From an uncultured Clostridia bacterium (GTDB lineage Bacteria; Bacillota; Clostridia; Peptostreptococcales; Anaerovoracaceae), in assembly GCA_934256595.1 (NCBI GenBank), contig CAKQOW010000003.1, forward strand, positions 1-64,000: a stretch of 64,000 nt of DNA, in the 5' to 3' direction. How positions within the stretch are numbered: the first letter of the stretch is position 1; every line of letters begins with the position of its first letter. A program made the position numbers and the translations under genes. The notes under the pieces were generated by a model. It saw nothing but the letters and a program-made list of their open reading frames with translations. It had not been told where the DNA came from and did no database searches. Positions 15,974-25,564 of the stretch are shown here, in pieces.

Positions 15974-15992
15974 AGAAATGAACTTCATTTCT
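15974..15992. promoter_or_regulatory. 19-bp palindrome upstream of the adhesin gene
   Basis: AGAAATGAA-C-TTCATTTCT is a perfect palindrome 30 nt upstream of the adhesin ATG, within the expected promoter/leader. It could be an operator. Its binding protein is unknown; the adjacent LytTR regulator usually binds direct repeats, so another factor is possible. Confidence 0.5.
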
Positions 15993-16186
15993 TTAATGTC
16001 AGTACATACAAAGTAATTATATTAAATAAGGTTTTTATAATTCAATATGGGTGACTTTTTTGGTCGAAATATGACTTAATTGGCAAGTTGACAGAATTTA
16101 ATTACATTGGTTAAGGTAAATTTAAATTTTTTTAAATTTTTTTCAAAAAAACATCAAAAAAACAGCCCCTCTCATACTTTGGTAGG

Positions 16187-16216
16187 ATGACAAAACCTAT
16201 GGGGGGGGGGTATAAT
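16187..16216 (+). promoter_or_regulatory. Promoter with poly-G spacer (candidate phase-variable)
   Basis: A perfect TATAAT (16211-16216) is preceded directly by ten G residues (16201-16210). An ATGACA -35-like hexamer at 16187-16192 gives an 18-bp spacer made of 8 mixed bases plus the G run. Loss of one G would give the optimal 17 bp. Slippage in such a tract would tune transcription of the LytTR operon starting at 16280. Confidence 0.65.
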
Positions 16217-16279
16217 TTTTTATAGATAGGGGATTTTGAGTTAAAAGAGGGACTTCAAGCAAGGATTGGAGGAGATATT

Positions 16280-17005
16280 GTGCGTATTGCGGTTATAGAC
16301 GATGACAGAGCACAGGCTGTACACCTTTTTGATATGCTCGCAGACAGGCTGACAGATCTGGGCTATACAGACTATGGGATTGATATCTTTGAAAATGCAG
16401 AGAAGTTTCTGACAGAGAGCCATAGCGACAGCTACGACGTGGCGATAATTGATATATTTATGGACAGGATTACAGGCATAGAGCTGGCGCGGCAGCTTCG
16501 CAGCAAAGACGAGGAGATACGTATCGTTTTCTGCAGCAGCAGCAACGAATTTGCCGCAGAGAGCTATGAGGTCAATGCCTCATATTATCTGCGCAAGCCT
16601 GTAAGCAGCGGGCAGGTTGAAACTATGATAAGGAGAATGAGACTTGCCGCCCTCGAAAAAAACAAAACAGTAATACTTCCGGACGGGCATCCGGTTATAT
16701 TGCGTAATATAGTATATACAGACTATTTTAACCACGTCGTTACAATACATATGAAGCACGACGAGGAATATCGCATCAGAGCTTCTCAGATGCAGATGGA
16801 GATGCTGCTTCTTAATTATGACTATTTTTTCTCTCCTGTTAAGGGGATAATAGTTAACTTCTATGAAGTAGTAAAAATGACTGAAGAGGATTTCGTTCTG
16901 AGAAACGGCAGGACGGTTCATATTACACGCCGTAAAACCAGAGAGGCTAAGGAGAAATACCTTAAATTCCGGTTTGACAGGCTGAGACGGGAGAGCGTGG
17001 GCTGA
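16280..17005 (+). CDS. LytTR-family response regulator
   Basis: A 241-residue response regulator. The receiver domain (1-120) has acidic residues D7-D9, phospho-acceptor D58 and the K of L-R-K-P near 108. The C-terminal LytTR DNA-binding domain (about 130-235) has the pattern of AgrA/LytR-type proteins. It starts with GTG preceded by GGAGGAG. It overlaps the kinase gene (TGATG). Its promoter carries a ten-G spacer. LytTR regulators with GHKL kinases usually control surface, competence or bacteriocin genes; the divergent surface locus is the obvious candidate target. Confidence 0.9.
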   Translation: MRIAVIDDDRAQAVHLFDMLADRLTDLGYTDYGIDIFENAEKFLTESHSDSYDVAIIDIFMDRITGIELARQLRSKDEEIRIVFCSSSNEFAAESYEVNASYYLRKPVSSGQVETMIRRMRLAALEKNKTVILPDGHPVILRNIVYTDYFNHVVTIHMKHDEEYRIRASQMQMEMLLLNYDYFFSPVKGIIVNFYEVVKMTEEDFVLRNGRTVHITRRKTREAKEKYLKFRFDRLRRESVG

Positions 17006-18342
17006 TGCCTCCCGTAGACCGTTTCTTTGGGGTTGCCATATATTCCATACTGAATTTTGTACCGTTTACGCTGCTTGCCGTATATCCGTTTCGCAGGTCG
17101 CTGCGGTTTTCAGAAACAGTAACGGTTATACTTATCGTGCTTCTGAGCCTTATTCAGATTGCTTTGAGAGCCGCCGCCGTGTTTGGCGGTGAGGACAAGG
17201 GTATGCTGACCGGCCTTGCAACACTTGCATATGCAGTCTTTTATTTTATTGTTGTCAGGGCGCATCCCGGCAAAATGATATTTACTCTGCTGGTCTTGTA
17301 CAATATTGCAGACTTAGTCGTGATAGACTCAAAATGTATAGAGGGCCTTATATTCGGAGCGGATATGGCCTCGCAGTCTTACAGATGGACGGCTTCGTTT
17401 ACCATGCTTATAGTCAGCATGCTGGTGCTTCTGCCCCTTGCCGTATATTTCAGCAAATACTATGCAGTCAGCATAAACCGGCAGCCTAAAGGCTCTCCAT
17501 GGAACTATCTGTGGCTTATTCCGGCGACATTTTATCTGGTGTGGTTCTGCTACTGCTACGGCAGACCTGAAACTGCGCTTGAGATTGCTCTTGAGCCGTC
17601 ATCGGCAGTGCTTACGCTGCTTATAAATATGGGGGCGTTTCTTGTTTACCATACGGTGCTTCGTATGATAAACGAGCAGGAGATAAACCGGCAACTTGCA
17701 GCCCAGAACTACAATCTCAGTGTGCAGAGTCTGCAGCTTGAGAACCTGCAGAAGCAGATAAAAGCCACAAGGCAGGCGAGGCATGATTTAAGGCATCATA
17801 TTACCGTAATGGACAGCTATCTTGCCGCAGGAGAATATGACCGGCTCAGAGAATATCTTAAAAGCTACAAAAAATCGCTTCCCGATGACAGCGGGCAGGC
17901 AATGTGCGGCAATTATGCAGTAAATACGCTGCTGCAGTTTTTCAGACAGCGGGCGGAGCAGAGCAGCATAGAGTTCTCTGTTGAAGCGGAGCTTCCGGAG
18001 CAGGCGGGAGTACCTGACCACATTATGTCGGTGCTGCTTGGCAATCTGCTTGAAAATGCAGTGGAGGCATGCATGCGAAGCAGGACAGGGCAGGCATGGA
18101 TACGGGTAAAGATAAGAAAAATCTCCGATGCTGTGTTCTTTCAGGTTGAAAACACCTGCGATGAAGCGCCTGTAAGGCTTGAGGACGGAGCTTATGTATC
18201 CTCTAAAAGAAGCGGTGACAAAACTGCAGGCATAGGGCTTGAGTCGGTAGGCAATATAGCGGAGCAGTATGACGGTATGATGGAAACCGAGTACAGCGGA
18301 GGCTGTTTCAGAGTATCGGTTATATTAAATACCGAGGATTAA
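17005..18342 (+). CDS. GHKL-type sensor histidine kinase (AgrC-like)
   Basis: A 445-residue membrane kinase. The N-terminal 215 residues have about six hydrophobic segments. A coiled region follows, then the phospho-acceptor box R-H-D-L-R-H-H with H260, and a GHKL ATPase domain with N-box (L-L-E-N-A-V-E-A near 350) and G-I-G-L-E near 415. There is no extracytoplasmic sensor domain beyond loops, which fits peptide or membrane-signal sensing as in AgrC. It overlaps the LytTR gene by one base and ends in a bidirectional terminator. No signal-peptide (agrD/B-like) gene is adjacent. Confidence 0.88.
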   Translation: MPPVDRFFGVAIYSILNFVPFTLLAVYPFRRSLRFSETVTVILIVLLSLIQIALRAAAVFGGEDKGMLTGLATLAYAVFYFIVVRAHPGKMIFTLLVLYNIADLVVIDSKCIEGLIFGADMASQSYRWTASFTMLIVSMLVLLPLAVYFSKYYAVSINRQPKGSPWNYLWLIPATFYLVWFCYCYGRPETALEIALEPSSAVLTLLINMGAFLVYHTVLRMINEQEINRQLAAQNYNLSVQSLQLENLQKQIKATRQARHDLRHHITVMDSYLAAGEYDRLREYLKSYKKSLPDDSGQAMCGNYAVNTLLQFFRQRAEQSSIEFSVEAELPEQAGVPDHIMSVLLGNLLENAVEACMRSRTGQAWIRVKIRKISDAVFFQVENTCDEAPVRLEDGAYVSSKRSGDKTAGIGLESVGNIAEQYDGMMETEYSGGCFRVSVILNTED

Positions 18343-18350
18343 CGGGATAC

Positions 18351-18394
18351 AAAAACAGGAAGCATGAGCGTTAAACTCTGTTTCCTGTTTTTTG
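18351..18394. terminator. Bidirectional terminator
   Basis: AAAACAGGAA pairs with TTCCTGTTTT (18382-18391), with T and A runs at the ends, between the convergent GHKL kinase and OmpR-system kinase genes. Confidence 0.82.
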
Positions 18395-18398
18395 GTGC

Positions 18399-19859
18399 TT
18401 ATTTAGTATCGAGTGCAAACCAGAATGTGCTGCCCTCTCCGACCTTGCTGTCTGCTCCGTATTCGGCCTTGTGACCCTTGAGGATTTCTCTTACTATAGA
18501 GAGTCCGAGACCCGTACCCTTGGAGCTTCTGTGATAATTGCTGCTGACGCGATAATAGCGCTCCCATACATGAGGCAGATCCTCAGGGGCAATGCCTCTG
18601 CCGTGGTCTGAAACCTCAAATCTTACCTTGCCCTTGTCATTATCTACTTTGACTGCAACATATATATATTTATCGTCACCGCAGTATTTGACCGCATTGT
18701 TTACAAGATTTGCGATTACCTGCTTGAGCTTTGATACATCTCCTGCAACCGTGCAGGTTTCGGGAACATCCATTACTATGTTGTAGCCCTCCTGTTCGAC
18801 TAATATGTCGTAGGAGTGGACTATTTCTCTTACCGCCTCGCAGAAATCAAACTCTGAAATTTCAAGACTTATTACACCCGACTGCATCTTCGAGAGGGTA
18901 AACATATCGTCTACCAGCAGATTGAGTCTGTCGGTCTCCTCAATTATAACGGCGAGATGTTCGTTTCGCTTCTGTTCATTGTTGCCCGAAAGATCTCTTA
19001 TCATCTCCGCGTAGGATTTGACCATTGTAAGCGGGGTTTTGAGATCGTGAGATACATTTGCTATTAAATCTCTTCTGAGCTGGTCTGATTTTGCAAGCTC
19101 ATGAGATGTATATGTCAGCACATCGCCCAAATCAATTATCTCCGTATAATGCTCGCCCGGGAAGTCTATACCGTACTCGCCCTTTGAGAGTCTGACAGCA
19201 GACTCTGATATATTTCTGAATGATTTGGTGATGCGTCTTGTCAGCCATATTGCGATTATAAAGGCGAGAAACAGCGCCAGTACCGTAACATAGACAAGCT
19301 GGTTTCTGAGTATCGCTATGGTTGACGATACGGGATAAAGCGGCGCAAACAGATAAAGTATTATCTCGTGACCGTCTGAGGTGTCAAGGTATGCGCCGTA
19401 GACTAAGGTCTTGTAATTGCCCGAGGACTTGGGACTCTTGGCAGTGTAGCCTCTGAACCTGCCGTTTTCTTCAAGCTGGGCCTTTATCTCGGTGCGCTCT
19501 CTGATATATGAATACGCAGGCTGCTGGGTCATACCGGTATAGGCCTCGTCTGTATTCTGGGTTATATAATAGGTATAGCCCGAGGCGTCCTCGAATATCA
19601 CGTCTATATCGTTGGTGCTTGCCAGAGTCTTAATATTGTTTAAAAACCTGTCGGTAAAACCTCCGGCTCTGTACTGCGCCGATATGGACTGGGCGAACTT
19701 GTTTACCTGATTTGTTTTCATATCTTCATAGCTGTTGTTGAGCATATACACCTGCGCCAGCCATACTACCGCCATTATAAGGGCAGCAAAGCACATAAAG
19801 TACAGCCACAGCTTGAATTTAAGACTGTTGGAATCGAATTTGCGGCGCTTATACTTCAA
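18399..19859 (-). CDS. Sensor histidine kinase (HAMP, HisKA, HATPase)
   Basis: A 486-residue class I kinase. TM1 lies at about residues 12-35 and TM2 at 185-207, enclosing an extracytoplasmic sensor domain of about 145 residues. HAMP follows (about 208-260), then the HisKA box N-V-S-H-D-L-K-T-P with H271, an N-box near 387 and G-T-G-L-G-L-S near 450. The start overlaps the end of the response regulator gene by 11 nt, so the pair is co-translated. The signal is unknown. It is followed by the bidirectional terminator. Confidence 0.92.
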   Translation of the reverse strand: MKYKRRKFDSNSLKFKLWLYFMCFAALIMAVVWLAQVYMLNNSYEDMKTNQVNKFAQSISAQYRAGGFTDRFLNNIKTLASTNDIDVIFEDASGYTYYITQNTDEAYTGMTQQPAYSYIRERTEIKAQLEENGRFRGYTAKSPKSSGNYKTLVYGAYLDTSDGHEIILYLFAPLYPVSSTIAILRNQLVYVTVLALFLAFIIAIWLTRRITKSFRNISESAVRLSKGEYGIDFPGEHYTEIIDLGDVLTYTSHELAKSDQLRRDLIANVSHDLKTPLTMVKSYAEMIRDLSGNNEQKRNEHLAVIIEETDRLNLLVDDMFTLSKMQSGVISLEISEFDFCEAVREIVHSYDILVEQEGYNIVMDVPETCTVAGDVSKLKQVIANLVNNAVKYCGDDKYIYVAVKVDNDKGKVRFEVSDHGRGIAPEDLPHVWERYYRVSSNYHRSSKGTGLGLSIVREILKGHKAEYGADSKVGEGSTFWFALDTK

Positions 19860-20520
19860 ACTTGTACCCTACCCCTCTGAGTGTAACAATATAATCTCTG
19901 TATGGACCGAGATTGTTTCTTAGGTTTTTGATATGTGTATCTATGGTTCTGTCGTCGCCGAAGAAATCATAGCCCCAGATATCAGACAGCAGCTTGTTTC
20001 TCGAAAGAGCGATGTTCTTGTTTTCGACAAGATAAAACAGCAGCTCGTACTCCTTAGGGGTAAGCTCGACTTTTTTGCCGTCTACTGTTACAGTCCTTGC
20101 AGGTATATTGATTTCAAGCCCGTCAAATTTAAGAATTTCAGGCTGCTCCTCCTGCTTGGCGCTGCTTCTTGCAAGCACTGCGTTTACCCTTGCCATAAGC
20201 TCCTTGGGGCTGAAAGGCTTGACAACATAGTCGTCTATACCAAGCTCAAATCCGAACAGCTTATCGTATTCCTCTCCTCTTGCCGAAAGCATTATTACAG
20301 GGATATTCTTTGTCTTTTTTATCTCCTTGCAGGCAGAGTAGCCGTCAAGCCTGGGCATCATTATATCCATTATAATCAGGTCGTAGTCGTTTAATCTGCA
20401 AAGGCTTACAGCTTCCATGCCGTCAGCGGCCTCCTCGACATCGTATCCGTTGAATTCCGAGTATTCTCTGATAACCTCGCGGATTTTCTGTTCATCATCT
20501 ACAATTAAAATTTTAGGCAT
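19849..20520 (-). CDS. OmpR/PhoB-family response regulator
   Basis: A 223-residue regulator with a receiver domain (D8, D9, phospho-acceptor D52, K of V-K-P-F near 101) and a winged-helix DNA-binding domain (about 125-220; E-L-T-P-K-E-Y, D-R-T-I-D-T-H-I-K-N-L-R). GGAGGT lies just before the ATG. It is the first gene of a two-gene operon with the kinase. Neighbouring genes give no clear target; CarD and housekeeping genes are divergent from it. Confidence 0.92.
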   Translation of the reverse strand: MPKILIVDDEQKIREVIREYSEFNGYDVEEAADGMEAVSLCRLNDYDLIIMDIMMPRLDGYSACKEIKKTKNIPVIMLSARGEEYDKLFGFELGIDDYVVKPFSPKELMARVNAVLARSSAKQEEQPEILKFDGLEINIPARTVTVDGKKVELTPKEYELLFYLVENKNIALSRNKLLSDIWGYDFFGDDRTIDTHIKNLRNNLGPYRDYIVTLRGVGYKFEV

Positions 20521-20699
20521 ACCATACCTCCGTTGTTATTCTTAAATACAGAATAGTTTTTCAATGTGAAAAACGTGTGAAATGTATGTAGCAATTGTAT
20601 CATATTTACCGGAAAAATGGAATTATGTATATTACGATGACAATACAGCAAATTTAAAACAGCCGCAAAGCATTTTTGGAGCATTTAACCTGCTATTTG

Positions 20700-20729
20700 T
20701 TGACATTTTACTGCCTGTTGCTTTATACT
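20700..20729 (+). promoter_or_regulatory. Promoter of the carD operon
   Basis: TTGACA (20700-20705) and TATACT (20724-20729) with an 18-bp spacer, 28 nt upstream of the carD start codon. A strong sigma-A type promoter, fitting a housekeeping operon. Confidence 0.75.
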
Positions 20730-20757
20730 GTTATCAGGTATAGACTGGAGGCGTCTA

Positions 20758-21231
20758 ATGTTTTCTATAGGTGATAAGGTAGTATACCCTATGCAGGGTG
20801 CAGGAATAATTGAAAAAATCGAAAGTCAGCACATTTTAGGTGAAGACAGGGATTACTTTGTCCTCAAAACACCTTACAGCGATATGAAAATTATGATACC
20901 TGTCAAAACCTGCATGCAGACAGGGGTCAGGGCTATCATCAGCGCCGAAGATGTTGATGCGGTTGTAGAGGTCCTAAGGGGCCCGTCTACCAAGATGAAC
21001 AGCAACTGGAACCGCAGATACAGAGAAAATATGGACAGACTCAAAACCGGAGATGCCGGAGAGGTGGCCGGAGTAGTCAGAAATCTAGTTCGTATCGAGA
21101 GAGTCAAAAGTCTCTCGGCAGGCGAAAAAAGAATGCTTACAAATGCGCTCAGGATACTTGCCAGCGAGTTTGTAATGGTACTTGGAATAGAGCCTGCGGC
21201 GGCAGAAAAGCTGATTGACGATGCAATCTAA
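20758..21231 (+). CDS. CarD/CdnL-family transcription factor
   Basis: A 157-residue protein. The N-terminal RNA-polymerase-interacting domain (residues 1-60, beginning F-S-I-G-D-K-V-V-Y-P-M-Q-G-A-G) is shared with TRCF; the C-terminal part is helical (about 70-155) with W83 and R-R-Y-R, the region that contacts the upstream fork of the promoter. CarD proteins stabilise open complexes, notably at rRNA promoters. GGAGG precedes the ATG. It is followed by yacL, ispDF and proS, a gene order common in clostridia. Confidence 0.92.
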   Translation: MFSIGDKVVYPMQGAGIIEKIESQHILGEDRDYFVLKTPYSDMKIMIPVKTCMQTGVRAIISAEDVDAVVEVLRGPSTKMNSNWNRRYRENMDRLKTGDAGEVAGVVRNLVRIERVKSLSAGEKRMLTNALRILASEFVMVLGIEPAAAEKLIDDAI

Positions 21232-21309
21232 TTTTCGCATCTTTAAAGGGCGGCTTTGCCGGGGCAGCCTGCGGGGCTGCCGCAAATATATTCAGAAAGG
21301 AGGAAATTT

Positions 21310-22428
21310 ATGTTCAAAGGATTATTCAGAACTTTGTTTACTGTGCTCGGACTGGTTATAGGCTTTGGGCTGACAGAGCTTACTATTTATCTGCTGAGAA
21401 GCGGCGTTCTTGGAACTGACAAAATTGTCCTGTCAACATTTCAGGAAGTTGCGGCAGACGTTGTTTTCGCAATTATTTTTGGATTAATATTCTTCAAGCT
21501 GACTCCGTTCATAACAAAACAAAGTGAAAAGGCTTCAAAAAACATAGAGTCAAATCTTGCAAGCATACCTACAAACAATCTGATAGCGGCTACTATCGGT
21601 CTTATACTCGGACTCATAATAGCGTATTTCATAACTCAGATTTACGAAAGCAGCCTGCATATGCCGGTTGTGGTTATAGTGCTCAACCTCATAACCTACA
21701 TAGCTTTGGGCTCAGTGGGAATGATGATAGGCTCCAAGCGAAGCAAGGACCTGTTTTCATCAATTCTTGCAGCAAGAAAAGGCACATCGTCAAAGAGCAA
21801 AGTCAAGGACAGCAGGCCTGCGCCCAAAATCCTTGACACCAGCGTTATAATTGACGGCAGAATTGCCGACATTATGAAGACAGGCTTCATCGAGGGCGAT
21901 ATTGTAATTCCGGAGTTTGTGCTTGTAGAACTCAGGCATATAGCCGACTCCTCTGACAGCCTCAAACGAAACAGAGGCAGAAGAGGTCTTGATATTTTAA
22001 ATAAAATTCAGAGCGAATACGGCATAGAGATATACAACACAACTGCGGAGAAATCACTTGACGAGATACCCGAGGTTGATGTCAAGCTGTTAAAGCTGGC
22101 GCAGATAATGGGCGGCAAGGTGGTTACAAACGACTTTAATCTCAACAAGGTTGCAACTATCAAAGGCGTTGAGGTGCTTAACATCAATGCCCTTGCAAAC
22201 ACTCTCAAGCCTGTGGTTCTGCCGGGTGAGGATATGGAAGTATTCCTTATCAAAGAGGGCAAGGAGCACGGTCAGGCGGTTGCATATCTTGATGACGGCA
22301 CTATGATAGTAGTTGAGGAAGGCTACAGGCATATAGGCAAGAGTACGATGGTAGTTGTAACAAGCGTACTGCAGACTTCGGCAGGCCGCATGATATTTGC
22401 AAAACCAAAAAAACGACAGGACAGATAA
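21310..22428 (+). CDS. yacL: YacL-type PIN/TRAM membrane protein
   Basis: A 372-residue protein: four membrane helices in the first 140 residues, a PIN nuclease-like domain (about 170-290; [10 protein letters not shown], then E-L near 210 and T-N-D near 275 supplying acidic metal ligands) and a C-terminal TRAM RNA-binding domain. ATG 21310 is chosen because AAAGGAGG lies 8 nt upstream; an earlier in-frame ATG lies in the leader. The stop codon overlaps the ispDF ATG by one base. The biological substrate is unknown; the acidic residues suggest RNase activity at the membrane. Confidence 0.9.
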   Translation: MFKGLFRTLFTVLGLVIGFGLTELTIYLLRSGVLGTDKIVLSTFQEVAADVVFAIIFGLIFFKLTPFITKQSEKASKNIESNLASIPTNNLIAATIGLILGLIIAYFITQIYESSLHMPVVVIVLNLITYIALGSVGMMIGSKRSKDLFSSILAARKGTSSKSKVKDSRPAPKILDTSVIIDGRIADIMKTGFIEGDIVIPEFVLVELRHIADSSDSLKRNRGRRGLDILNKIQSEYGIEIYNTTAEKSLDEIPEVDVKLLKLAQIMGGKVVTNDFNLNKVATIKGVEVLNINALANTLKPVVLPGEDMEVFLIKEGKEHGQAVAYLDDGTMIVVEEGYRHIGKSTMVVVTSVLQTSAGRMIFAKPKKRQDR

Positions 22429-23534
22429 TGTACAGAGATAAAACAGTAACAGTAATTATTGCAGCGGCAGGAAGCGGCAGCCGTATGGGCGGCCGCCTGC
22501 CCAAGCAGTATATGAAAACAGGCGGAGAGGTCATACTGCGAAAGACCGTTTCGGTATTTGCCTCCTGCGATATTATAGACGAGATAATTGTTGTGGCTGA
22601 TAAGGCGTATACGGATTTGTGCGAAGAAGTTCTAAGGGGCATAGAGCACAGGACAGCAGCAGGCGGAGCGCAGCGGCAGGATTCCGTATATGAGGGGCTC
22701 AAATGTACAGATACGGATATTGTACTGATACACGACGGCGCCAGACCATTTGTCACACAGCAGATAATTACAGAAGTAACGGCTGCAGCAGCAGAATACA
22801 GGGCTGCTGTTTGTGCTGTAAGGCCAAAGGATACCATCAGAACAGGGCAGGGCACGCTTGACCGCGATGAGCTTTATGCGGTGCAGACTCCGCAGGGCTT
22901 TGATACGGCGGCGCTTAAAGCAGCCTATGAGTCGGCATATGCCGAAGGCTTTTACGGGACAGATGATGCGGGGATTGCCGAAAGAGCAGGTCTTGAAATC
23001 AGAATTGTTCCCGGAAGCTACAACAACATCAAGATAACAACGAGAGAGGATTTGCCTATGGAAACCAGAGTCGGCACAGGCTATGATGTTCACAGACTTG
23101 AAGAGGGCAGGAAGCTGATACTCGGAGGCGTATGCATACCTTTTGAAAGAGGGCTTCTTGGTCACTCCGATGCAGATGTGCTGACCCACGCAATAATGGA
23201 CGCGCTGCTTGGAGCGGCAGCTCTCGGCGATATAGGGAAGCTGTTCCCGGACACCGATGACAGATACAAGGGTATATCCAGCATGGAGCTTTTGAAAGCC
23301 GTCGGAGAGGCCGTAGCAGATGCGGGCTACAGCATAGGCAACATAGACGCCACACTTGTGGCGCAGAAACCTAAAGTTGCGCCATATATTGAAGCGATGA
23401 GAGCAAACATAGCGGAGGCTCTTGAAATTGACGCAGGCATAGTCAGCGTCAAGGCGACAACCACAGAAAAACTTGGATTTGCAGGCAGACAGGAGGGTAT
23501 GGAAGCCCAGGCTGTATGTATTCTAAACAGATAG
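22428..23534 (+). CDS. ispDF: Bifunctional MEP-pathway enzyme IspD-IspF
   Basis: A 368-residue fusion. Residues 1-205 are IspD (MEP cytidylyltransferase; [10 protein letters not shown] and K-Q-Y near the N-terminus for CTP binding, and H-D-G-A-R-P near 103). Residues 210-368 are IspF (MECDP synthase; G-Y-D-V-H-R-L with the zinc ligands D and [17 protein letters not shown]). Together they carry out two non-adjacent steps of cytosolic isoprenoid precursor synthesis. IspE is not encoded here. The ATG overlaps the yacL stop. Confidence 0.95.
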   Translation: MYRDKTVTVIIAAAGSGSRMGGRLPKQYMKTGGEVILRKTVSVFASCDIIDEIIVVADKAYTDLCEEVLRGIEHRTAAGGAQRQDSVYEGLKCTDTDIVLIHDGARPFVTQQIITEVTAAAAEYRAAVCAVRPKDTIRTGQGTLDRDELYAVQTPQGFDTAALKAAYESAYAEGFYGTDDAGIAERAGLEIRIVPGSYNNIKITTREDLPMETRVGTGYDVHRLEEGRKLILGGVCIPFERGLLGHSDADVLTHAIMDALLGAAALGDIGKLFPDTDDRYKGISSMELLKAVGEAVADAGYSIGNIDATLVAQKPKVAPYIEAMRANIAEALEIDAGIVSVKATTTEKLGFAGRQEGMEAQAVCILNR

Positions 23535-23549
23535 AAGGAGATTTATATT

Positions 23550-25307
23550 ATGAGACTTTCAAAGATGCACTTAAAGACTTTAAGAGAGGTACCTAACGAG
23601 GCGGAAATACCAAGTCATATCCTGCTGCTCAGATCAGGAATGATTAAAAAAACCGTTGCAGGTATCTACAGCTACATGCCTATGGGCTGGAGAACCGTAA
23701 GAAAAATAGAGGATATAGTCAGAGAGGAAATGGACGCAAAAGGCGCTCAGGAGCTGGCAAGCTCAGTACTGCAGCCTGCGGAGCTGTGGCAGGAAAGCGG
23801 CAGATGGGACGCATACGGTCCTGAAATGTGGAGAATTAAGGACAGAAACGGCAGAGATTTCTGCCTCGGACCTACAGCAGAGGAAGTGTTTACAGACATA
23901 ATCAAAAGTGATGTAACCTCACACAGACAGCTTCCGCAGATGCTGTATCAGTTTACGGATAAATTCAGAGATGAGGCTCGTCCTAGATTTGGTATGATGA
24001 GATCCCGCGACTTCATAATGAAAGACAACTATTCATTTGACAAGGACCCTGCGGGTATGGACGAAAGCTATGATTTAATGTTTGACGCCTACAGCAGAGT
24101 GTTTACACGCTGCGGACTGAATTTCAGACCTGTAGAGGCGGACAACGGCGCAATAGGCGGCACAGGATCACACGAATTTACGGCGCTCTGTGAATACGGT
24201 GAATCGGAAATAGTGTACTGCGACCACTGCGACCTTGCAACAACAGTCGAAAAGGCAGAATGCAAGGACGCCCCTGCGCAGAATGATGAAATGCTTTCTC
24301 TCGAAAAGGTTCATACTCCGGGAACCAAGACTATTGAAGAGGTTGCAGACTTCTTAAAGCTTGACAAGAAGCAGACTATCAAAGCGCTGCTGTTTGAAAC
24401 ATATGATGCAGACGGAAATGTCGAGGGCTACGTTGCAGCGTTTATCAGAGGCGACAGAGAGCTTAATATGACTAAGCTTGTAAATGCTCTTGGAATTCAC
24501 GAATATGCCATTGCCTTTGCAGACGAAGAAAAAATGTCAGCGGCAACAGGCTGCGTAGGCGGATTTACAGGTCCTGTGGGACTGCATGACTGCAAGGTTG
24601 TTGTAGACAGCGAGCTTGTGGGTCTCAAAAACCTGTGCGCAGGCGCATGTGAAACAGACCACCACTTCATAAATGTAAACTACGGCAGAGACTACAAAGG
24701 AGATATCGTAACAGACCTCAAGGTTCTCAAAGAGGGAGATGCCTGCCCTGTATGCGGAGCACCTGTTAAGCATGCAAGAGGCGTTGAGGTAGGACAGATA
24801 TTTAAGCTGGGAACTAAATATTCAGAGCCTATGGGAGCAACCTACAAGGACGAAAACCAGAAAGATCAGCTTATCTGGATGGGCTGCTACGGCATAGGTG
24901 TTTCCCGTACTTTCCAGGCGATTATAGATATGCCTGAAAACCACGACGACAACGGTATCATATGGCCTATGTCAGTTGCGCCTTACCACGCAATTATAAC
25001 TATCGTAAAGACAGGCGACGAGGCAATGGAAAAGGCTGCGGAGGATATATATGAGAAACTGCAGAATGCTGGAGTTGAAGTGCTGCTTGATGACAGAAAG
25101 GAAAGACCGGGAGTTAAATTCAAGGACGCAGACCTTATGGGTATTCCTGTGGCAATCACAGCGGGAAGAGCTGCGGCAGACGGCAAAGTTGAGTTCAAAT
25201 TGAGAAGAGATGCCGAAAAGCAGGAGCTTACAATTGAAGAGGCTGTAGCAAAGACTATTGAGATTGTAAACAGAGAAAAGGACGGCAGACACTTCTTTAA
25301 TAAATAA
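23550..25307 (+). CDS. proS: Prolyl-tRNA synthetase
   Basis: A 585-residue class II aminoacyl-tRNA synthetase of bacterial type: catalytic core with motif 1 near residue 70, motif 2 (F-R-D-E-A-R-P-R-F-G) near 142, an inserted editing (INS) domain around 230-390, motif 3 (G-I-G-V-S-R) near 450, and an anticodon-binding domain (about 470-570). It charges tRNA-Pro in the cytosol. AAGGAG lies 10 nt before the ATG. It lies 15 nt after ispDF and before a Zn-ribbon gene, probably one transcript from the carD promoter. Confidence 0.96.
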   Translation: MRLSKMHLKTLREVPNEAEIPSHILLLRSGMIKKTVAGIYSYMPMGWRTVRKIEDIVREEMDAKGAQELASSVLQPAELWQESGRWDAYGPEMWRIKDRNGRDFCLGPTAEEVFTDIIKSDVTSHRQLPQMLYQFTDKFRDEARPRFGMMRSRDFIMKDNYSFDKDPAGMDESYDLMFDAYSRVFTRCGLNFRPVEADNGAIGGTGSHEFTALCEYGESEIVYCDHCDLATTVEKAECKDAPAQNDEMLSLEKVHTPGTKTIEEVADFLKLDKKQTIKALLFETYDADGNVEGYVAAFIRGDRELNMTKLVNALGIHEYAIAFADEEKMSAATGCVGGFTGPVGLHDCKVVVDSELVGLKNLCAGACETDHHFINVNYGRDYKGDIVTDLKVLKEGDACPVCGAPVKHARGVEVGQIFKLGTKYSEPMGATYKDENQKDQLIWMGCYGIGVSRTFQAIIDMPENHDDNGIIWPMSVAPYHAIITIVKTGDEAMEKAAEDIYEKLQNAGVEVLLDDRKERPGVKFKDADLMGIPVAITAGRAAADGKVEFKLRRDAEKQELTIEEAVAKTIEIVNREKDGRHFFNK

Positions 25308-25338
25308 GAGGAATTGCGCAGTTCAAAAGGAGGTTATT

Positions 25339-25554
25339 ATGTCAAGACGAAATGACAGCTGGGTATGCCCTAAATGCGGCAACAGAGGAGCAGATGTCGA
25401 TCAGCTTCAGGCAACCGGAGGAAACTTTGCCAAGCTGTTTGATGTGCAGAACAAAAAGTTCAATACAGTAAGCTGTACCAAATGCGGCTATACTGAATTA
25501 TATAGAGGAGAAACCGATGACCTTATGAATGTTATCGATTTCCTGTTCGGATAA
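25339..25554 (+). CDS. Zinc-ribbon nucleic-acid-binding protein
   Basis: A 71-residue protein with two C-x2-C knuckles (C-P-K-C-G near residue 10; C-T-K-C-G-Y near 46), which form one zinc ribbon, and a C-terminal hydrophobic helix (D-D-L-M-N-V-I-D-F-L-F-G). It belongs to a widespread family of small Zn-ribbon proteins annotated as putative nucleic-acid binders. AAGGAGG site present. Located between proS and cyclophilin genes in the same direction; role unknown. Confidence 0.85.
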   Translation: MSRRNDSWVCPKCGNRGADVDQLQATGGNFAKLFDVQNKKFNTVSCTKCGYTELYRGETDDLMNVIDFLFG

Positions 25555-25564
25555 GGAGGAAAAA

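Noticed and set aside
16020..16130. LytTR direct-repeat operator between adhesin and regulator genes
   Set aside because: ATTGG-containing repeats at 16079 and 16106 are 27 bp apart rather than the usual 21-22, and the match is weak.
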